From: Rhodococcus ruber NBRC 15591
GTDB lineage: Bacteria; Actinomycetota; Actinomycetes; Mycobacteriales; Mycobacteriaceae
Reading direction: 5' to 3'
Assembly (NCBI RefSeq): GCF_001894945.1
Contig: NZ_BCXE01000016.1
Coordinates: 1-64,000, forward strand
DNA length: 64,000 bases
Position numbers and translations under genes: made by a program
Notes under the pieces: generated by a model
The model's database searches: none
What the model was told of the DNA's origin: nothing
What the model saw: the letters and a program-made list of their open reading frames with translations, nothing else
Shown: positions 1-9,929 of the stretch, piece by piece
Layout: every line of letters starts with the position of its first letter
Position numbering within the stretch: the stretch's first letter is position 1

Positions 1-639
1 CCGCTCGCCGAGGCCGCCGGCGAGCTGCGCGCCCTCGGTCACCGCGGACGGGTGCTCGAGCTGCCCGGCAACGCCGGGGACGCCGCTGCCCGCGCCGAGG
101 CGGTGCGGCGCACCGTCACCGAGCTCGGCACCCTGGACATCCTGATCAACAACACCGGCATCAACCCCGTCTTCGGGGCGCTGATGGACGCCGACCTCGA
201 CGCCGTCCGCAAGATCTTCGACGTCAACGTCGTCGCCGCGCTGGGATTCGTGCAGCAGGCCTACCGCGCATGGATGGGTGAGCACGGCGGGTCCGTGGTC
301 AACATCGCGAGCGTGGCGGGCCTGCGGTCGACCGGGGTGATCGCCGCGTACGGGGCGTCGAAGGCGGCGCTGATCCGGCTGACCGAGGAGCTGGCCTGGC
401 AGCTCGGCCCGGGCGTGCGGGTCAACGCGGTGGCGCCCGGGGTGGTGAAGACGCAGTTCGCGGCCGCACTCGTCGCCGACGGCGAGGACAGCGCCGCCGC
501 CCGGTACCCCATGCGTCGGCTCGGCACCCCCGCCGACGTCGCCGAACTGGTCGCCTTCCTCGTCTCGGATGCGGCTGGGTGGATCACCGGGGAGACTGTG
601 CGGGTGGACGGTGGACTGCTGGCGACGGGAGCGATGTAG
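1..639 (+). CDS. SDR-family oxidoreductase (5' end outside window)
   Basis: This is the C-terminal part of a classical short-chain dehydrogenase/reductase, an NAD(P)-dependent alcohol or ketone oxidoreductase; the substrate cannot be told from sequence. The frame is open from base 1, so the start and the N-terminal glycine-rich nucleotide-binding motif lie upstream of the window. Visible hallmarks are the NNTG motif (NNTGIN), the catalytic serine region (VVNIASVAG), the YxxxK pair (YGASK) and the family-typical end (WITGETVRVDGG). The stop at 637-639 is 3 nt before the next gene, so the two are probably co-transcribed. The fold is certain and the role unknown. Confidence 0.9.
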   Translation, partial: PLAEAAGELRALGHRGRVLELPGNAGDAAARAEAVRRTVTELGTLDILINNTGINPVFGALMDADLDAVRKIFDVNVVAALGFVQQAYRAWMGEHGGSVVNIASVAGLRSTGVIAAYGASKAALIRLTEELAWQLGPGVRVNAVAPGVVKTQFAAALVADGEDSAAARYPMRRLGTPADVAELVAFLVSDAAGWITGETVRVDGGLLATGAM

Positions 640-642
640 CGG

Positions 643-1767
643 GTGATCGACGCGAAGATGATCGATGCGGAGGTGATCGTCGTCGGGCTCGGGCCCGCCG
701 GGCGCGCGGTGGCCCACCGCGCCGCCGCGGCCGGTCTCGACGTGCTCGCGGTGGATCCGCGGCCGGACCGGCCGTGGACGGCGACCTACGCGGCGTGGCT
801 CGACGAGCTGCCTCCTTGGCTGCCCGAGTCGGTACTCGCGGCGCGGGTGGCGGAACCGTCGGCGTGGACCGTGCGGCCGCACCGAATTCCGCGCCCCTAC
901 GGTGTTTTCGACACATCGGCACTGCAGCGAAGTCTGTCGCTGGACGGCGTGCGGGTCTGCACCGCCCGGGCGGACGTCGTCGCCGCCGACCACGTCGCCC
1001 TCGCGGACGGTGCGGCGCTGCGCGCGCGGGCCGTGATCGACGCGCGCGGGGTGCCTGCCCACCGCTCCCGCGCCCAGCAGACCGCCTTCGGCGTGATCGT
1101 CGACACCGCGACCGCTGCACCCGCGCTGCAGGGTCGCGACGCCTGGTTCATGGACTGGCGGCGCGACAACCGCACCGACTCGGCGGATGCGCCGTCGTTC
1201 CTGTACGCGGTGCCGCTCGGGCAGGACCGGATGCTGCTCGAGGAGACCTGCCTGGTGGGCCGGCCGGCGCTACCCCTCCCCGAGCTGCGGCGGCGACTCG
1301 AGGTCCGGCTCGCCGCGCGCGGGGTCGAACTGAGCGGATCGGAGCCCGTCGAGCGGGTGCGGTTCGGGGTGCAGCCGCCGCCGGGATCGACGCGCGGGGT
1401 GGCCCGGTTCGGGGCCCGCGGCGGTCTGATGCACCCGGGCACCGGGTACGCGGTGGCGGCCTCGCTGGCGGCGGCCGATCCCGTGGCGCACGCGCTGGCC
1501 GGGGGCCGCAAGGCCACGGCGGCGTTGTGGTCGCCCTCGGCGCGGGCGGTCGCGCAGTTGCGCGCCTCGGGGCTGCGGGTGCTGCTGAAACTGCACCCGG
1601 AACAGACCCCGGCGTTCTTCGCCGGGTTCTTCACGCTGCCGCCCGAGCGTCAGCGCTCCTACCTGTCCGGTCGCACCGACCTCGGCGGGACGGTGGCGGC
1701 GATGACCCGGATGTTCACGACGGGCTCGCCGGCCCTGCGCGGGGCCATGCTGCGTGCCCTGTGGTGA
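643..1767 (+). CDS. crtL: lycopene beta-cyclase (CrtL/CrtLm type)
   Basis: FAD-dependent lycopene cyclase that closes beta-ionone rings on lycopene to give gamma- or beta-carotene, in line with the carotenoid pigmentation of rhodococci. The N-terminus has a dinucleotide-binding fold (EVIVVGLGPAGRAVAHRA), the middle carries FxDWR-like residues (WFMDWR) and an LLEETCL segment typical of plant-type cyclases, and the C-terminus has the FFxxFFxLP...YLSGR signature. The length, 374 aa, is normal. I use GTG 643; ATG 658 is an equally plausible start. It follows the SDR gene by 3 nt. No other crt genes are in the window. A related FAD monooxygenase is less likely because of the C-terminal signature. 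Confidence 0.88.
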   Translation: MIDAKMIDAEVIVVGLGPAGRAVAHRAAAAGLDVLAVDPRPDRPWTATYAAWLDELPPWLPESVLAARVAEPSAWTVRPHRIPRPYGVFDTSALQRSLSLDGVRVCTARADVVAADHVALADGAALRARAVIDARGVPAHRSRAQQTAFGVIVDTATAAPALQGRDAWFMDWRRDNRTDSADAPSFLYAVPLGQDRMLLEETCLVGRPALPLPELRRRLEVRLAARGVELSGSEPVERVRFGVQPPPGSTRGVARFGARGGLMHPGTGYAVAASLAAADPVAHALAGGRKATAALWSPSARAVAQLRASGLRVLLKLHPEQTPAFFAGFFTLPPERQRSYLSGRTDLGGTVAAMTRMFTTGSPALRGAMLRALW

Positions 1768-1819
1768 CGAGTTCGCCGGGTTCCGCGCGGCGGACGCCGA
1801 TCTCGATCATGATGGAACC

Positions 1820-2794
1820 ATGCGTTCGATCTGGAAGGGTGCCATCGCGTTCGGACTGGTGAACGTGCCGGTGAAGGTCTACTCCGCCACGGAGAGCCAC
1901 GACATCCGGTTCCACCAGGTGCATGCGAAGGACGGCGGCCGGATCAAGTACGACCGTGTCTGCACCGAATGCGGCGAGTCGGTGCCCTACGCCGAGATCG
2001 ACAAGGCCTACGACTCCGACGAGGGCGTCCGGGTCGTGCTCACCGACGAGGACTTCGACAAGCTGCCCGTCGCGGAGAAGCACGAGATCCCGGTGCTGCA
2101 GTTCGTCCCGTCGGAGCAGATCGACCCGATCTTCTTCGAGAAGTCCTACTACCTCGAGCCGGACTCGTCGTCGCCGAAGGCGTACACGCTGCTCGCCGAG
2201 ACGCTCACCCAGACCGATCGCACCGCGCTCGTGCACTTCACGCTGCGCCAACGCACCCGGCTGGCGGCACTGCGCAACCGGGACGGCGTGCTCGTGCTGC
2301 AGACCCTGCTGTGGCCGGACGAGGTGCGGTCGGTGTCGTTCCCGGTGCTCGACGACGCGGAGCCACCGAAGCAGAAGGAAATGGCGATGGCGGAGATGCT
2401 CGTCGAGTCGATGGCCGACGATTTCCGGCCGGACGAGTTCACCGACGAGTACCAGGCCGAGCTGCGGTCGCTGATCGACGACATCATCGCCCGGGGCGGC
2501 GAGAAGGTGCTGCCGGTGACCCCGGCGGGCGAACCCGCGGCCGAGGACGCCGAGGTGCTGGATCTGGTGGCTGCGCTGCAGCGCAGCGTGGACGCCGCGT
2601 CCGGTGAGAAGAAGGAGGAGGAGGCTGCGCCGGGCCGCGGCTCGGCGGCGAAGAAGTCACCGGCCCGCAAGAGCGCCGCGAAGAAGACTCCGGCGAAGAA
2701 GACCGCCGCGAAGTCCGGCGGCACGTCGGCCGCGAAGAAGACGGCGGCAACCAAGTCGAGCGCGAAGAAGTCCACCGCCCGCAAGCGGGCCTGA
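1820..2794 (+). CDS. ku: Ku protein, non-homologous end joining
   Basis: Bacterial Ku forms a homodimeric ring on DNA double-strand ends and recruits the LigD polymerase/ligase. The product is 324 aa and starts MRSIWKGAIAFGLVNVPVKVYSA, the classical Ku N-terminus, which fixes ATG 1820 although the frame is open further upstream. The Ku core runs to about residue 255. The last 60 residues form a lysine/alanine tail of repeated AKK and ARK units, the DNA-binding extension seen in many actinobacterial Ku proteins. No ligD is in the window. The gene ends inside a strong terminator hairpin and faces the MarR gene. Confidence 0.95.
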   Translation: MRSIWKGAIAFGLVNVPVKVYSATESHDIRFHQVHAKDGGRIKYDRVCTECGESVPYAEIDKAYDSDEGVRVVLTDEDFDKLPVAEKHEIPVLQFVPSEQIDPIFFEKSYYLEPDSSSPKAYTLLAETLTQTDRTALVHFTLRQRTRLAALRNRDGVLVLQTLLWPDEVRSVSFPVLDDAEPPKQKEMAMAEMLVESMADDFRPDEFTDEYQAELRSLIDDIIARGGEKVLPVTPAGEPAAEDAEVLDLVAALQRSVDAASGEKKEEEAAPGRGSAAKKSPARKSAAKKTPAKKTAAKSGGTSAAKKTAATKSSAKKSTARKRA

Positions 2795-2820
2795 GGCCCC
2801 GGCACCGGCCGGGGCCTCAG
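2791..2820. terminator. bidirectional terminator hairpin between ku and the MarR gene
   Basis: Perfect 12-bp inverted repeat (CTGAGGCCCCGG / CCGGGGCCTCAG) with a 6-nt loop; the left arm contains the ku stop codon. It sits between convergent genes, so it can end both transcripts. There is no T-tract, as is usual in high-GC actinobacteria. Confidence 0.75.
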
Positions 2821-2838
2821 GCGTCGGGCGGTACGTCC

Positions 2839-3339
2839 TCAGTCCAGTCCGTCGCCGAGCCGGCGCAGCAGAGCGGTGAGCTGCTCGACGTCGGCGGGAT
2901 CCCAGGTGGACAGGCGGCGCCGCCACCGCGCTGTCTGTTCGCGCTGCAGTGCGGTCAACCGTTCCCGGCCGTCGGCGGTGAGCGCGACGAGCCGTGCGCG
3001 GGCGTCGTGCGGATCCGGCGTCCGCTCGACCAGCCCGAGCCGGACGGCGGCGTCGATGCGTCGCGTCAACGTCGACTTCTCGATCGCGAGATCGCGGAGC
3101 AGCTCCGACATCGCCACCGCGTCCGCGCGGCCGAGCAGCACCAGCAGCGGGTAGCACGCGGGATCCAGCTGGGGGTGGACGGCGCGGGCCCGCACCCCCA
3201 TCTGGTCCCGGCCGCGGCGCATCAGCGCCATGAACTCGTGTTCGAGTGCGGTGATCGGGTCCACGGAGCCGGCGGCTCCCGGGTCCACGGAGCCGGCGGC
3301 TCCCGGGTCCGGGGACACCTGGGGGACGTGCCGGGTCAC
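2839..3339 (-). CDS. MarR-family transcriptional regulator
   Basis: A 166-aa winged-helix regulator. The recognisable MarR core starts near residue 25 (EHEFMALMRRGRDQ) and contains the helix-turn-helix (MSELLRDLAIEKSTLTRRIDAAVRLGLVERT) and the wing (DPHDARARLVALTADGRERL). I chose GTG 3339, 8 nt after the sufT stop, which makes it the last gene of the suf operon. GTG codons inside or after a 24-bp tandem repeat offer later starts, in which case the repeat (GAAGSVDP twice) would be leader rather than protein. MarR proteins often sense oxidants or phenolics; the ligand and targets here are unknown. This gene has no counterpart in the M. tuberculosis suf operon. Confidence 0.85.
   Translation of the reverse strand: MTRHVPQVSPDPGAAGSVDPGAAGSVDPITALEHEFMALMRRGRDQMGVRARAVHPQLDPACYPLLVLLGRADAVAMSELLRDLAIEKSTLTRRIDAAVRLGLVERTPDPHDARARLVALTADGRERLTALQREQTARWRRRLSTWDPADVEQLTALLRRLGDGLD
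3257..3304. repeat. two perfect tandem copies of a 24-bp unit in the MarR gene
   Basis: The 24-bp unit that begins GGGTCCACGGAGCC is present twice without mismatch, followed by the start of a third copy (GGGTCC). The unit is a multiple of three and encodes GAAGSVDP, so copy changes keep the reading frame. Confidence 0.9.
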
Positions 3340-3347
3340 CGGCCGCG

Positions 3348-3728
3348 TCAGACGGTGAACCCGAGCGCGCGCAACTGCTCGCGACCGTCGTCGGTGATCT
3401 TGTCCGGTCCCCACGGCGGCATCCACACCCAGTTGATGCGCAGCTCGTCGCACAGTCCGCTGCGGACGAGGGCGTTGCGGGACTGGTCCTCGATGACGTC
3501 GGTGAGCGGGCAGGCCGCCGACGTGAGCGTCATGTCGATGGTGACGGCGTCGTCGTCCTCGGAGATGCCGTAGACCAGGCCCAGGTCGACGACGTTGATC
3601 CCGAGTTCGGGGTCGACGACGTCGCGCATCGCCTCCTCGAGCTCGTCGTACCGCTCGGGATCGAGGGCGGGGGACGCGTCCGGGGCGGCGGGGGCGGTCT
3701 CGTCCGCCGGGGTCACGGGTTCGGTCAT
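3348..3728 (-). CDS. sufT: SufT, MIP18-family Fe-S assembly factor
   Basis: A 126-aa DUF59/MIP18-family protein that acts in maturation of Fe-S proteins, equivalent in position to Rv1466. After an acidic, alanine-rich N-terminal 30 residues comes the family core: VVDPELGINVVDLGLVYGI, the conserved cysteine segment SAACPLTDVIEDQ and the C-terminal WMPPWGPDKITDDGREQLRALGF. The start ATG 3728 overlaps the sufU stop by one base (TGATG), which points to translational coupling. It is the last conserved suf gene; a MarR gene follows. Confidence 0.93.
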   Translation of the reverse strand: MTEPVTPADETAPAAPDASPALDPERYDELEEAMRDVVDPELGINVVDLGLVYGISEDDDAVTIDMTLTSAACPLTDVIEDQSRNALVRSGLCDELRINWVWMPPWGPDKITDDGREQLRALGFTV

Positions 3729-4215
3729 CAGTTCTGTCCTCCACTGGCTACGGGTGCGGTCCGGTGAGTGCTGTCGGTGCCGTCGGTGATCTGCACGACG
3801 GCGTCCTTGAATGCCATCCAGCCCAGCAGCGCGCACTTCACGCGCGCCGGATACTTCGAGACCCCGGCGAAGGCGATGCCGTCGCCGAGCACGTCCTCGT
3901 CACCCTCGACGGTTCCCCGGCTGCCGACCATCTCCGCGAACGCGTCGACGGTGGCCAGGGCGCGGTCCAGCGGGAGCCCGATCACCTGGTCGGTGAGCAC
4001 CGAGGTCGACGCCTGGCTGATCGAGCAGCCCTGCCCGTCGTAGGAGACGTCCGCGACGGTGCCGTCGCCGGCGAGCTGCACCCGCAACGTCACCTCGTCG
4101 CCGCACGTGGGGTTGACGTGGTGCACCTGCGCTCCGTAGGGCTCGCGCAGGCCCCGGTGGTGCGGGTGCTTGTAGTGGTCCAGGATGACCTCCTGGTACA
4201 TCTGTTCCATCCGCA

Positions 4216-4216
<1 letters not shown>
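3728..4216 (-). CDS. sufU: SufU, Fe-S scaffold / zinc-dependent sulfurtransferase
   Basis: A 162-aa SufU/IscU-type protein. In Gram-positive bacteria SufU accepts persulfide sulfur from SufS through a zinc-bound cysteine. The three expected cysteines are present in CGDEVTLRV, GQGCSISQAS and VKCALLGW, together with the acidic residue after the first one. The N-terminus MYQEVILDHYKHPHHRG is typical. The start ATG 4216 overlaps the sufS stop in a TGATG junction; ATG 4210 is a possible alternative. The C-terminal 20 residues are unconserved. Confidence 0.95.
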
Positions 4217-6281
<2,065 letters not shown>

Positions 6282-6324
6282 GTCGGTAACGGTTCCTTCG
6301 CGAATATGGGAGAACGGGTGGGGG

Positions 6325-7554
6325 TCAGGCGCCGACGGCGGCGAGTTCGGCCTCGATGGCGGCCTCGAGCCGCTCCCGGACGGCGGGCACGGTGATCTTC
6401 TCGACGAGTTCGTGGAAGAACCCCCGGACCACCAGCCGGCGGGCCTGCTCCTCGGAGATGCCGCGGGCACGCAGGTAGAACAGCTGCTCGTCGTCGAACC
6501 GGCCGGTGGCGCTGGCGTGGCCGGCACCGACGATCTCGCCGGTCTCGATCTCGAGGTTGGGCACCGAGTCGGCGCGAGCCCCGTCGGTGAGCACCAGGTT
6601 GCGGTTGAGCTCGAAGGTGTCGGTGCCCTCGGCCTCGGCGCGGATGAGCACGTCCCCGATCCACACCGTGTGCGCGTCCGGCTTGCCGGAGCCGGGATCG
6701 CCCTGCAGCGCCCCCTTGTACACGACGTTGGACTTGCAGTGCGGCTGCGCGTGGTCGACGAGCAGGCGCTGCTCGAGGTGCTGGCCGGCGTCGGCGAAGT
6801 ACAGGCCGAGCATCTCGGCGTCGCCGCCGGGTGCGTCGTACCGGACCGTCGGGGACACGCGCACGAGGTCACCGCCGAGCCCGACGGTGAAGTGCCGCAG
6901 CACGGCGTCGCGGCCGAGGCGGGCATGGTGGGCCGCCACGTGCACCGCGTCGTCGGCCCAGTCCTGGACGGCGACGATGTTCAGACGCGAGCTGTCGCCG
7001 AGGACGAACTCGACGTTCTCGGCGTAGGTGCCGGAACCGCGCTGGTCGAGGACCACGGTGACCGACGCGAACGGCTCGAGCCGCAGTTGCAGGTGCCCGA
7101 ACGCGACCTTGCCCTCGCCGGGGCCGGTGACGGTGATCGTGACGGGCTCGGGAACCTCGACCTCGCGGCCGACCGTGACGACGGTGGCGGTGGTGAAGCC
7201 CGAGTAGGCCTGGGCGGCGACGCGGTCGGCGGGCACGCCGCCCTCGCCGAGGCGGGTGTCGTCGCGGCCGACGGTCTCGACCTGCACGGCGTCCACGGGG
7301 GTGACCTCCACGGTGGCGGTGCCGTCGGCGACCGCGGTGCCGTCGTGCAGGCCCCGCAGGCGGCGCAGCGGGGTGAATCGCCACGCCTCGTCGCGGCCGG
7401 AGGGGATCTCGAAGGCGTCCACGTCGAACGACGTGAACACCTCCCCCTTGTTCACGGCCGGCCCGGCGGCCTTCTCCGAGCGCGCGGCTCCCTGCACCCC
7501 GGTGGCGACGACCGGCGAGCCGGTGGCGGGGGTGTTCTTCGCTTCCGCAGTCAT
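6325..7554 (-). CDS. sufD: SufD, Fe-S scaffold subunit
   Basis: A 409-aa SufD that pairs with SufB in the SufBC2D complex. It has a variable N-terminal helical part, a central parallel beta-helix core with many short hydrophobic strands, and the characteristic C-terminus (GHASATGRFDDEQLFYLRARGISEEQARRL) shared with SufB. The start ATG 7554 directly abuts the sufB stop (TAA then ATG), a junction that implies coupling and equal output of the two partners. Confidence 0.96.
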   Translation of the reverse strand: MTAEAKNTPATGSPVVATGVQGAARSEKAAGPAVNKGEVFTSFDVDAFEIPSGRDEAWRFTPLRRLRGLHDGTAVADGTATVEVTPVDAVQVETVGRDDTRLGEGGVPADRVAAQAYSGFTTATVVTVGREVEVPEPVTITVTGPGEGKVAFGHLQLRLEPFASVTVVLDQRGSGTYAENVEFVLGDSSRLNIVAVQDWADDAVHVAAHHARLGRDAVLRHFTVGLGGDLVRVSPTVRYDAPGGDAEMLGLYFADAGQHLEQRLLVDHAQPHCKSNVVYKGALQGDPGSGKPDAHTVWIGDVLIRAEAEGTDTFELNRNLVLTDGARADSVPNLEIETGEIVGAGHASATGRFDDEQLFYLRARGISEEQARRLVVRGFFHELVEKITVPAVRERLEAAIEAELAAVGA

Positions 7555-9000
7555 TTAGCCGACTGCCCCTTCCATCTGCAGTTCGATCAGGCGGTTGAGC
7601 TCGAGCGCGTACTCCATCGGCAGCTCCTTGGCGATGGGCTCGACGAAGCCACGCACCACCATCGCCATCGCCTCGTCCTCGGTCAGGCCGCGGCTCATCA
7701 GGTAGAACAGCTGATCGTCGGAGACCTTGGAGACGGTCGCCTCGTGCCCCATCGTCACGTCGTCCTCACGGATGTCGACGTACGGGTAGGTGTCCGAGCG
7801 GGAGATCTGATCGACGAGCAGCGCATCGCACTTGACGGTCGACCTCGACCCGTGCGCGCCCTTGTTGACCTGCACCAGGCCGCGGTAGGAGGCGCGTCCA
7901 CCGCCGCGGGCCACGGACTTCGACACGATGGTCGAGGAGGTGTGCGGCGCCAGGTGCAGCATCTTCGCGCCGGTGTCCTGGTGCTGGCCCTCGCCGGCGA
8001 ACGCCACGGAGAGCACCTCGCCGCGCGCGTGCTCGCCCATCATCCACACGGCCGGGTACTTCATGGTGACCTTGGAGCCGATGTTGCCGTCGATCCACTC
8101 CATCGAGCCACCGGCCTCGACCTTGGTGCGCTTGGTGACGAGGTTGTAGACGTTGTTCGACCAGTTCTGGATCGTCGTGTAGCGGCAGTGCCCGCCCTTC
8201 TTGACGATGATCTCCACCACCGCCGAGTGCAGCGAGTCCGACTTGTAGATCGGGGCGGTGCAGCCCTCGACGTAGTGCACGGAGGCGCCCTCGTCGACGA
8301 TGATCAGGGTCCGCTCGAACTGGCCCATGTTCTCGGTGTTGATCCGGAAGTAGGCCTGCAGCGGGATGTCGACGTGCACGCCGGGCGGGACGTAGATGAA
8401 CGAGCCGCCCGACCACACGGCGGTGTTCAGCGCGGAGAACTTGTTGTCGCCGGCCGGGATGACCGACCCGAAGTACTCCTTGAAGATCTCGGGGTGCTCG
8501 CGCAGGCCGGTGTCGGTGTCGAGGAAGATCACGCCCTGGGACTCGAGGTCCTCACGGATCTGGTGGTAGACCACCTCGGACTCGTACTGGGCGGCGACCC
8601 CGGCGACGAGGCGCTGCTTCTCGGCCTCGGGGATGCCGAGCTTGTCGTAGGTGTTCTTGATGTCCTCCGGCAGTTCTTCCCAGCTCGTGGCCTGCTTCTC
8701 GGTGGAGCGCACGAAGTACTTGATGTTGTCGAAGTCGATGCCCTCGAGGTTCGAACCCCACCCCGGCATCGGCTTCTTCTCGAAGGTGCGCAGCGCCTTG
8801 AGGCGGATGTCGAGCATCCACTCGGGCTCGTTCTTCTTCGCGGAGATGTCGCGCACGACCGCCTCGGACAGCCCTCGCTGGGCCGTGGCGCCGGCCGCGT
8901 CGGGATCCGACCAGCCGTAGCCGTAGTGACCGAGGGACGCGATGGTCTCCTCCTGTGTCAGCGGCGCGCCGGCCGACGCCTGATCCGATGTGACGGTCAT
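7555..9000 (-). CDS. sufB: SufB, Fe-S scaffold subunit
   Basis: A 481-aa SufB, the main scaffold on which clusters form. Family landmarks are the N-terminal [13 protein letters not shown], the central [43 protein letters not shown] and the C-terminal [26 protein letters not shown]. It carries no intein, unlike the M. tuberculosis homologue, which is interrupted by one. The start is ATG 9000 (MTVTSDQ), 91 nt after the sufR stop; that spacer shows no clear second promoter. It is the first structural gene of the suf operon. Confidence 0.97.
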   Translation of the reverse strand: MTVTSDQASAGAPLTQEETIASLGHYGYGWSDPDAAGATAQRGLSEAVVRDISAKKNEPEWMLDIRLKALRTFEKKPMPGWGSNLEGIDFDNIKYFVRSTEKQATSWEELPEDIKNTYDKLGIPEAEKQRLVAGVAAQYESEVVYHQIREDLESQGVIFLDTDTGLREHPEIFKEYFGSVIPAGDNKFSALNTAVWSGGSFIYVPPGVHVDIPLQAYFRINTENMGQFERTLIIVDEGASVHYVEGCTAPIYKSDSLHSAVVEIIVKKGGHCRYTTIQNWSNNVYNLVTKRTKVEAGGSMEWIDGNIGSKVTMKYPAVWMMGEHARGEVLSVAFAGEGQHQDTGAKMLHLAPHTSSTIVSKSVARGGGRASYRGLVQVNKGAHGSRSTVKCDALLVDQISRSDTYPYVDIREDDVTMGHEATVSKVSDDQLFYLMSRGLTEDEAMAMVVRGFVEPIAKELPMEYALELNRLIELQMEGAVG

Positions 9001-9091
9001 GTGAGCTCCTTCCGGAGTCTTGTTCGGTGCCGGCGAGGGCTGGTCGCCGGCGGACAACGTCGTGCTTCTGTCGGGGATGTGCGGGTCCTGC

Positions 9092-9832
9092 TCAGGTCTT
9101 CCGGGCGTCCGACGGCGGCACCGGCACGTGGGTGGTGCAGAAGCTGTCGCCGTTGGCGATGGTCGCCAGCCGCTGGACGTGGGTGCCGAGAATCCGGGTG
9201 AACGCCTCGAGCTCGGCCTCGCAGAGCTCGGGGAACTGCTCGGCGACGTGCGAGACCGGGCAGTGGTGCTGGCAGATCTGCACGCCGGTGCCGACCCGCC
9301 GGGTCGAGGCCGCGAACCCCGCATCGGTGAACGCCGCCGCGATGTCCTCGGCGGTGTCCTCGATCTCGGCGCCGCTCCCGGACTCGACCGGGGTGACCCC
9401 GCCGAGCAGGGACTGCACGCGACGCCGGGCGAAGTCCTCGACCGCCGCCTCGCCGCCGACCTCCCGCAGGTGCCGCATCGCGGCGCTGGCCAGGTCGTCG
9501 TAGGAATGCCCCAGCCGTGCCCGGCCCACCGCGGTGAGCTGGAAGCGGCGCGCCGGCCGTCCCCGCCCCCGGCCCTCCCGCCGAGGTGGCGGAGCCGCCT
9601 GGGCCTCGCCGGTGTCGATGAGGGCGTCGAGGTGGCGGCGCACCCCGGCCGCGCTCAGTCCGAGACGGGCGCCGATCTCGGTGGCCGTGATCGGTCCCTC
9701 CTCGAGCAGCAGCTGCACCACCGCCGCCCGGGTCTGCCCCTCGTGGGCGCCCGGCACCTGGGCGACCGGCAACCCGGCAGGCGGATGACCTGCGCGTTCC
9801 CCGTGCACCCCGGTATCGGACGTCGTTTTCAC
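9092..9832 (-). CDS. sufR: SufR, Fe-S-sensing repressor of the suf operon
   Basis: A 246-aa regulator. It has a winged helix near residues 30-80 ([28 protein letters not shown]), an Arg/Pro-rich wing ([14 protein letters not shown]) and a C-terminal cluster-binding region with Cys187, Cys191, Cys204 and Cys232. The spacing CX3CX12CX27C matches mycobacterial SufR, which holds a [4Fe-4S] cluster and represses suf genes. It starts at GTG 9832 and is divergent from mptB. Its own start codon lies inside a SufR-type operator, so autoregulation of the whole operon is likely. Confidence 0.93.
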   Translation of the reverse strand: MKTTSDTGVHGERAGHPPAGLPVAQVPGAHEGQTRAAVVQLLLEEGPITATEIGARLGLSAAGVRRHLDALIDTGEAQAAPPPRREGRGRGRPARRFQLTAVGRARLGHSYDDLASAAMRHLREVGGEAAVEDFARRRVQSLLGGVTPVESGSGAEIEDTAEDIAAAFTDAGFAASTRRVGTGVQICQHHCPVSHVAEQFPELCEAELEAFTRILGTHVQRLATIANGDSFCTTHVPVPPSDARKT

Positions 9833-9843
9833 AACACCAGTGT
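9829..9843 (-). promoter_or_regulatory. SufR operator over the sufR start codon
   Basis: On the minus strand this reads ACACT-GGTGT-TGTGA, a full match to the ACACT-N5-TGTGA motif described for mycobacterial SufR. It covers the GTG start (9832-9830) and overlaps a possible -10 hexamer CACACT (minus strand, 9844-9839) that sits 6 nt before the GTG. SufR bound here would block RNA polymerase directly. The motif is seen; binding is inferred. Confidence 0.72.
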
Positions 9844-9917
9844 GACGGAATTGCCCCGGCCGGTCTACAAAGGGTGCCCTACCTTACAGGCGGCAAAGTC
9901 CCGGTTTCCGTCCCCGC

Positions 9918-9923
9918 TACGCT
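9918..9923 (+). promoter_or_regulatory. -10 element for a leaderless mptB mRNA
   Basis: TACGCT fits the actinobacterial -10 pattern TANNNT and lies 6 nt before GTG 9930, so the transcript should begin at or next to the start codon. No clear -35 is visible. Confidence 0.5.
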
Positions 9924-9929
9924 GCTCGC

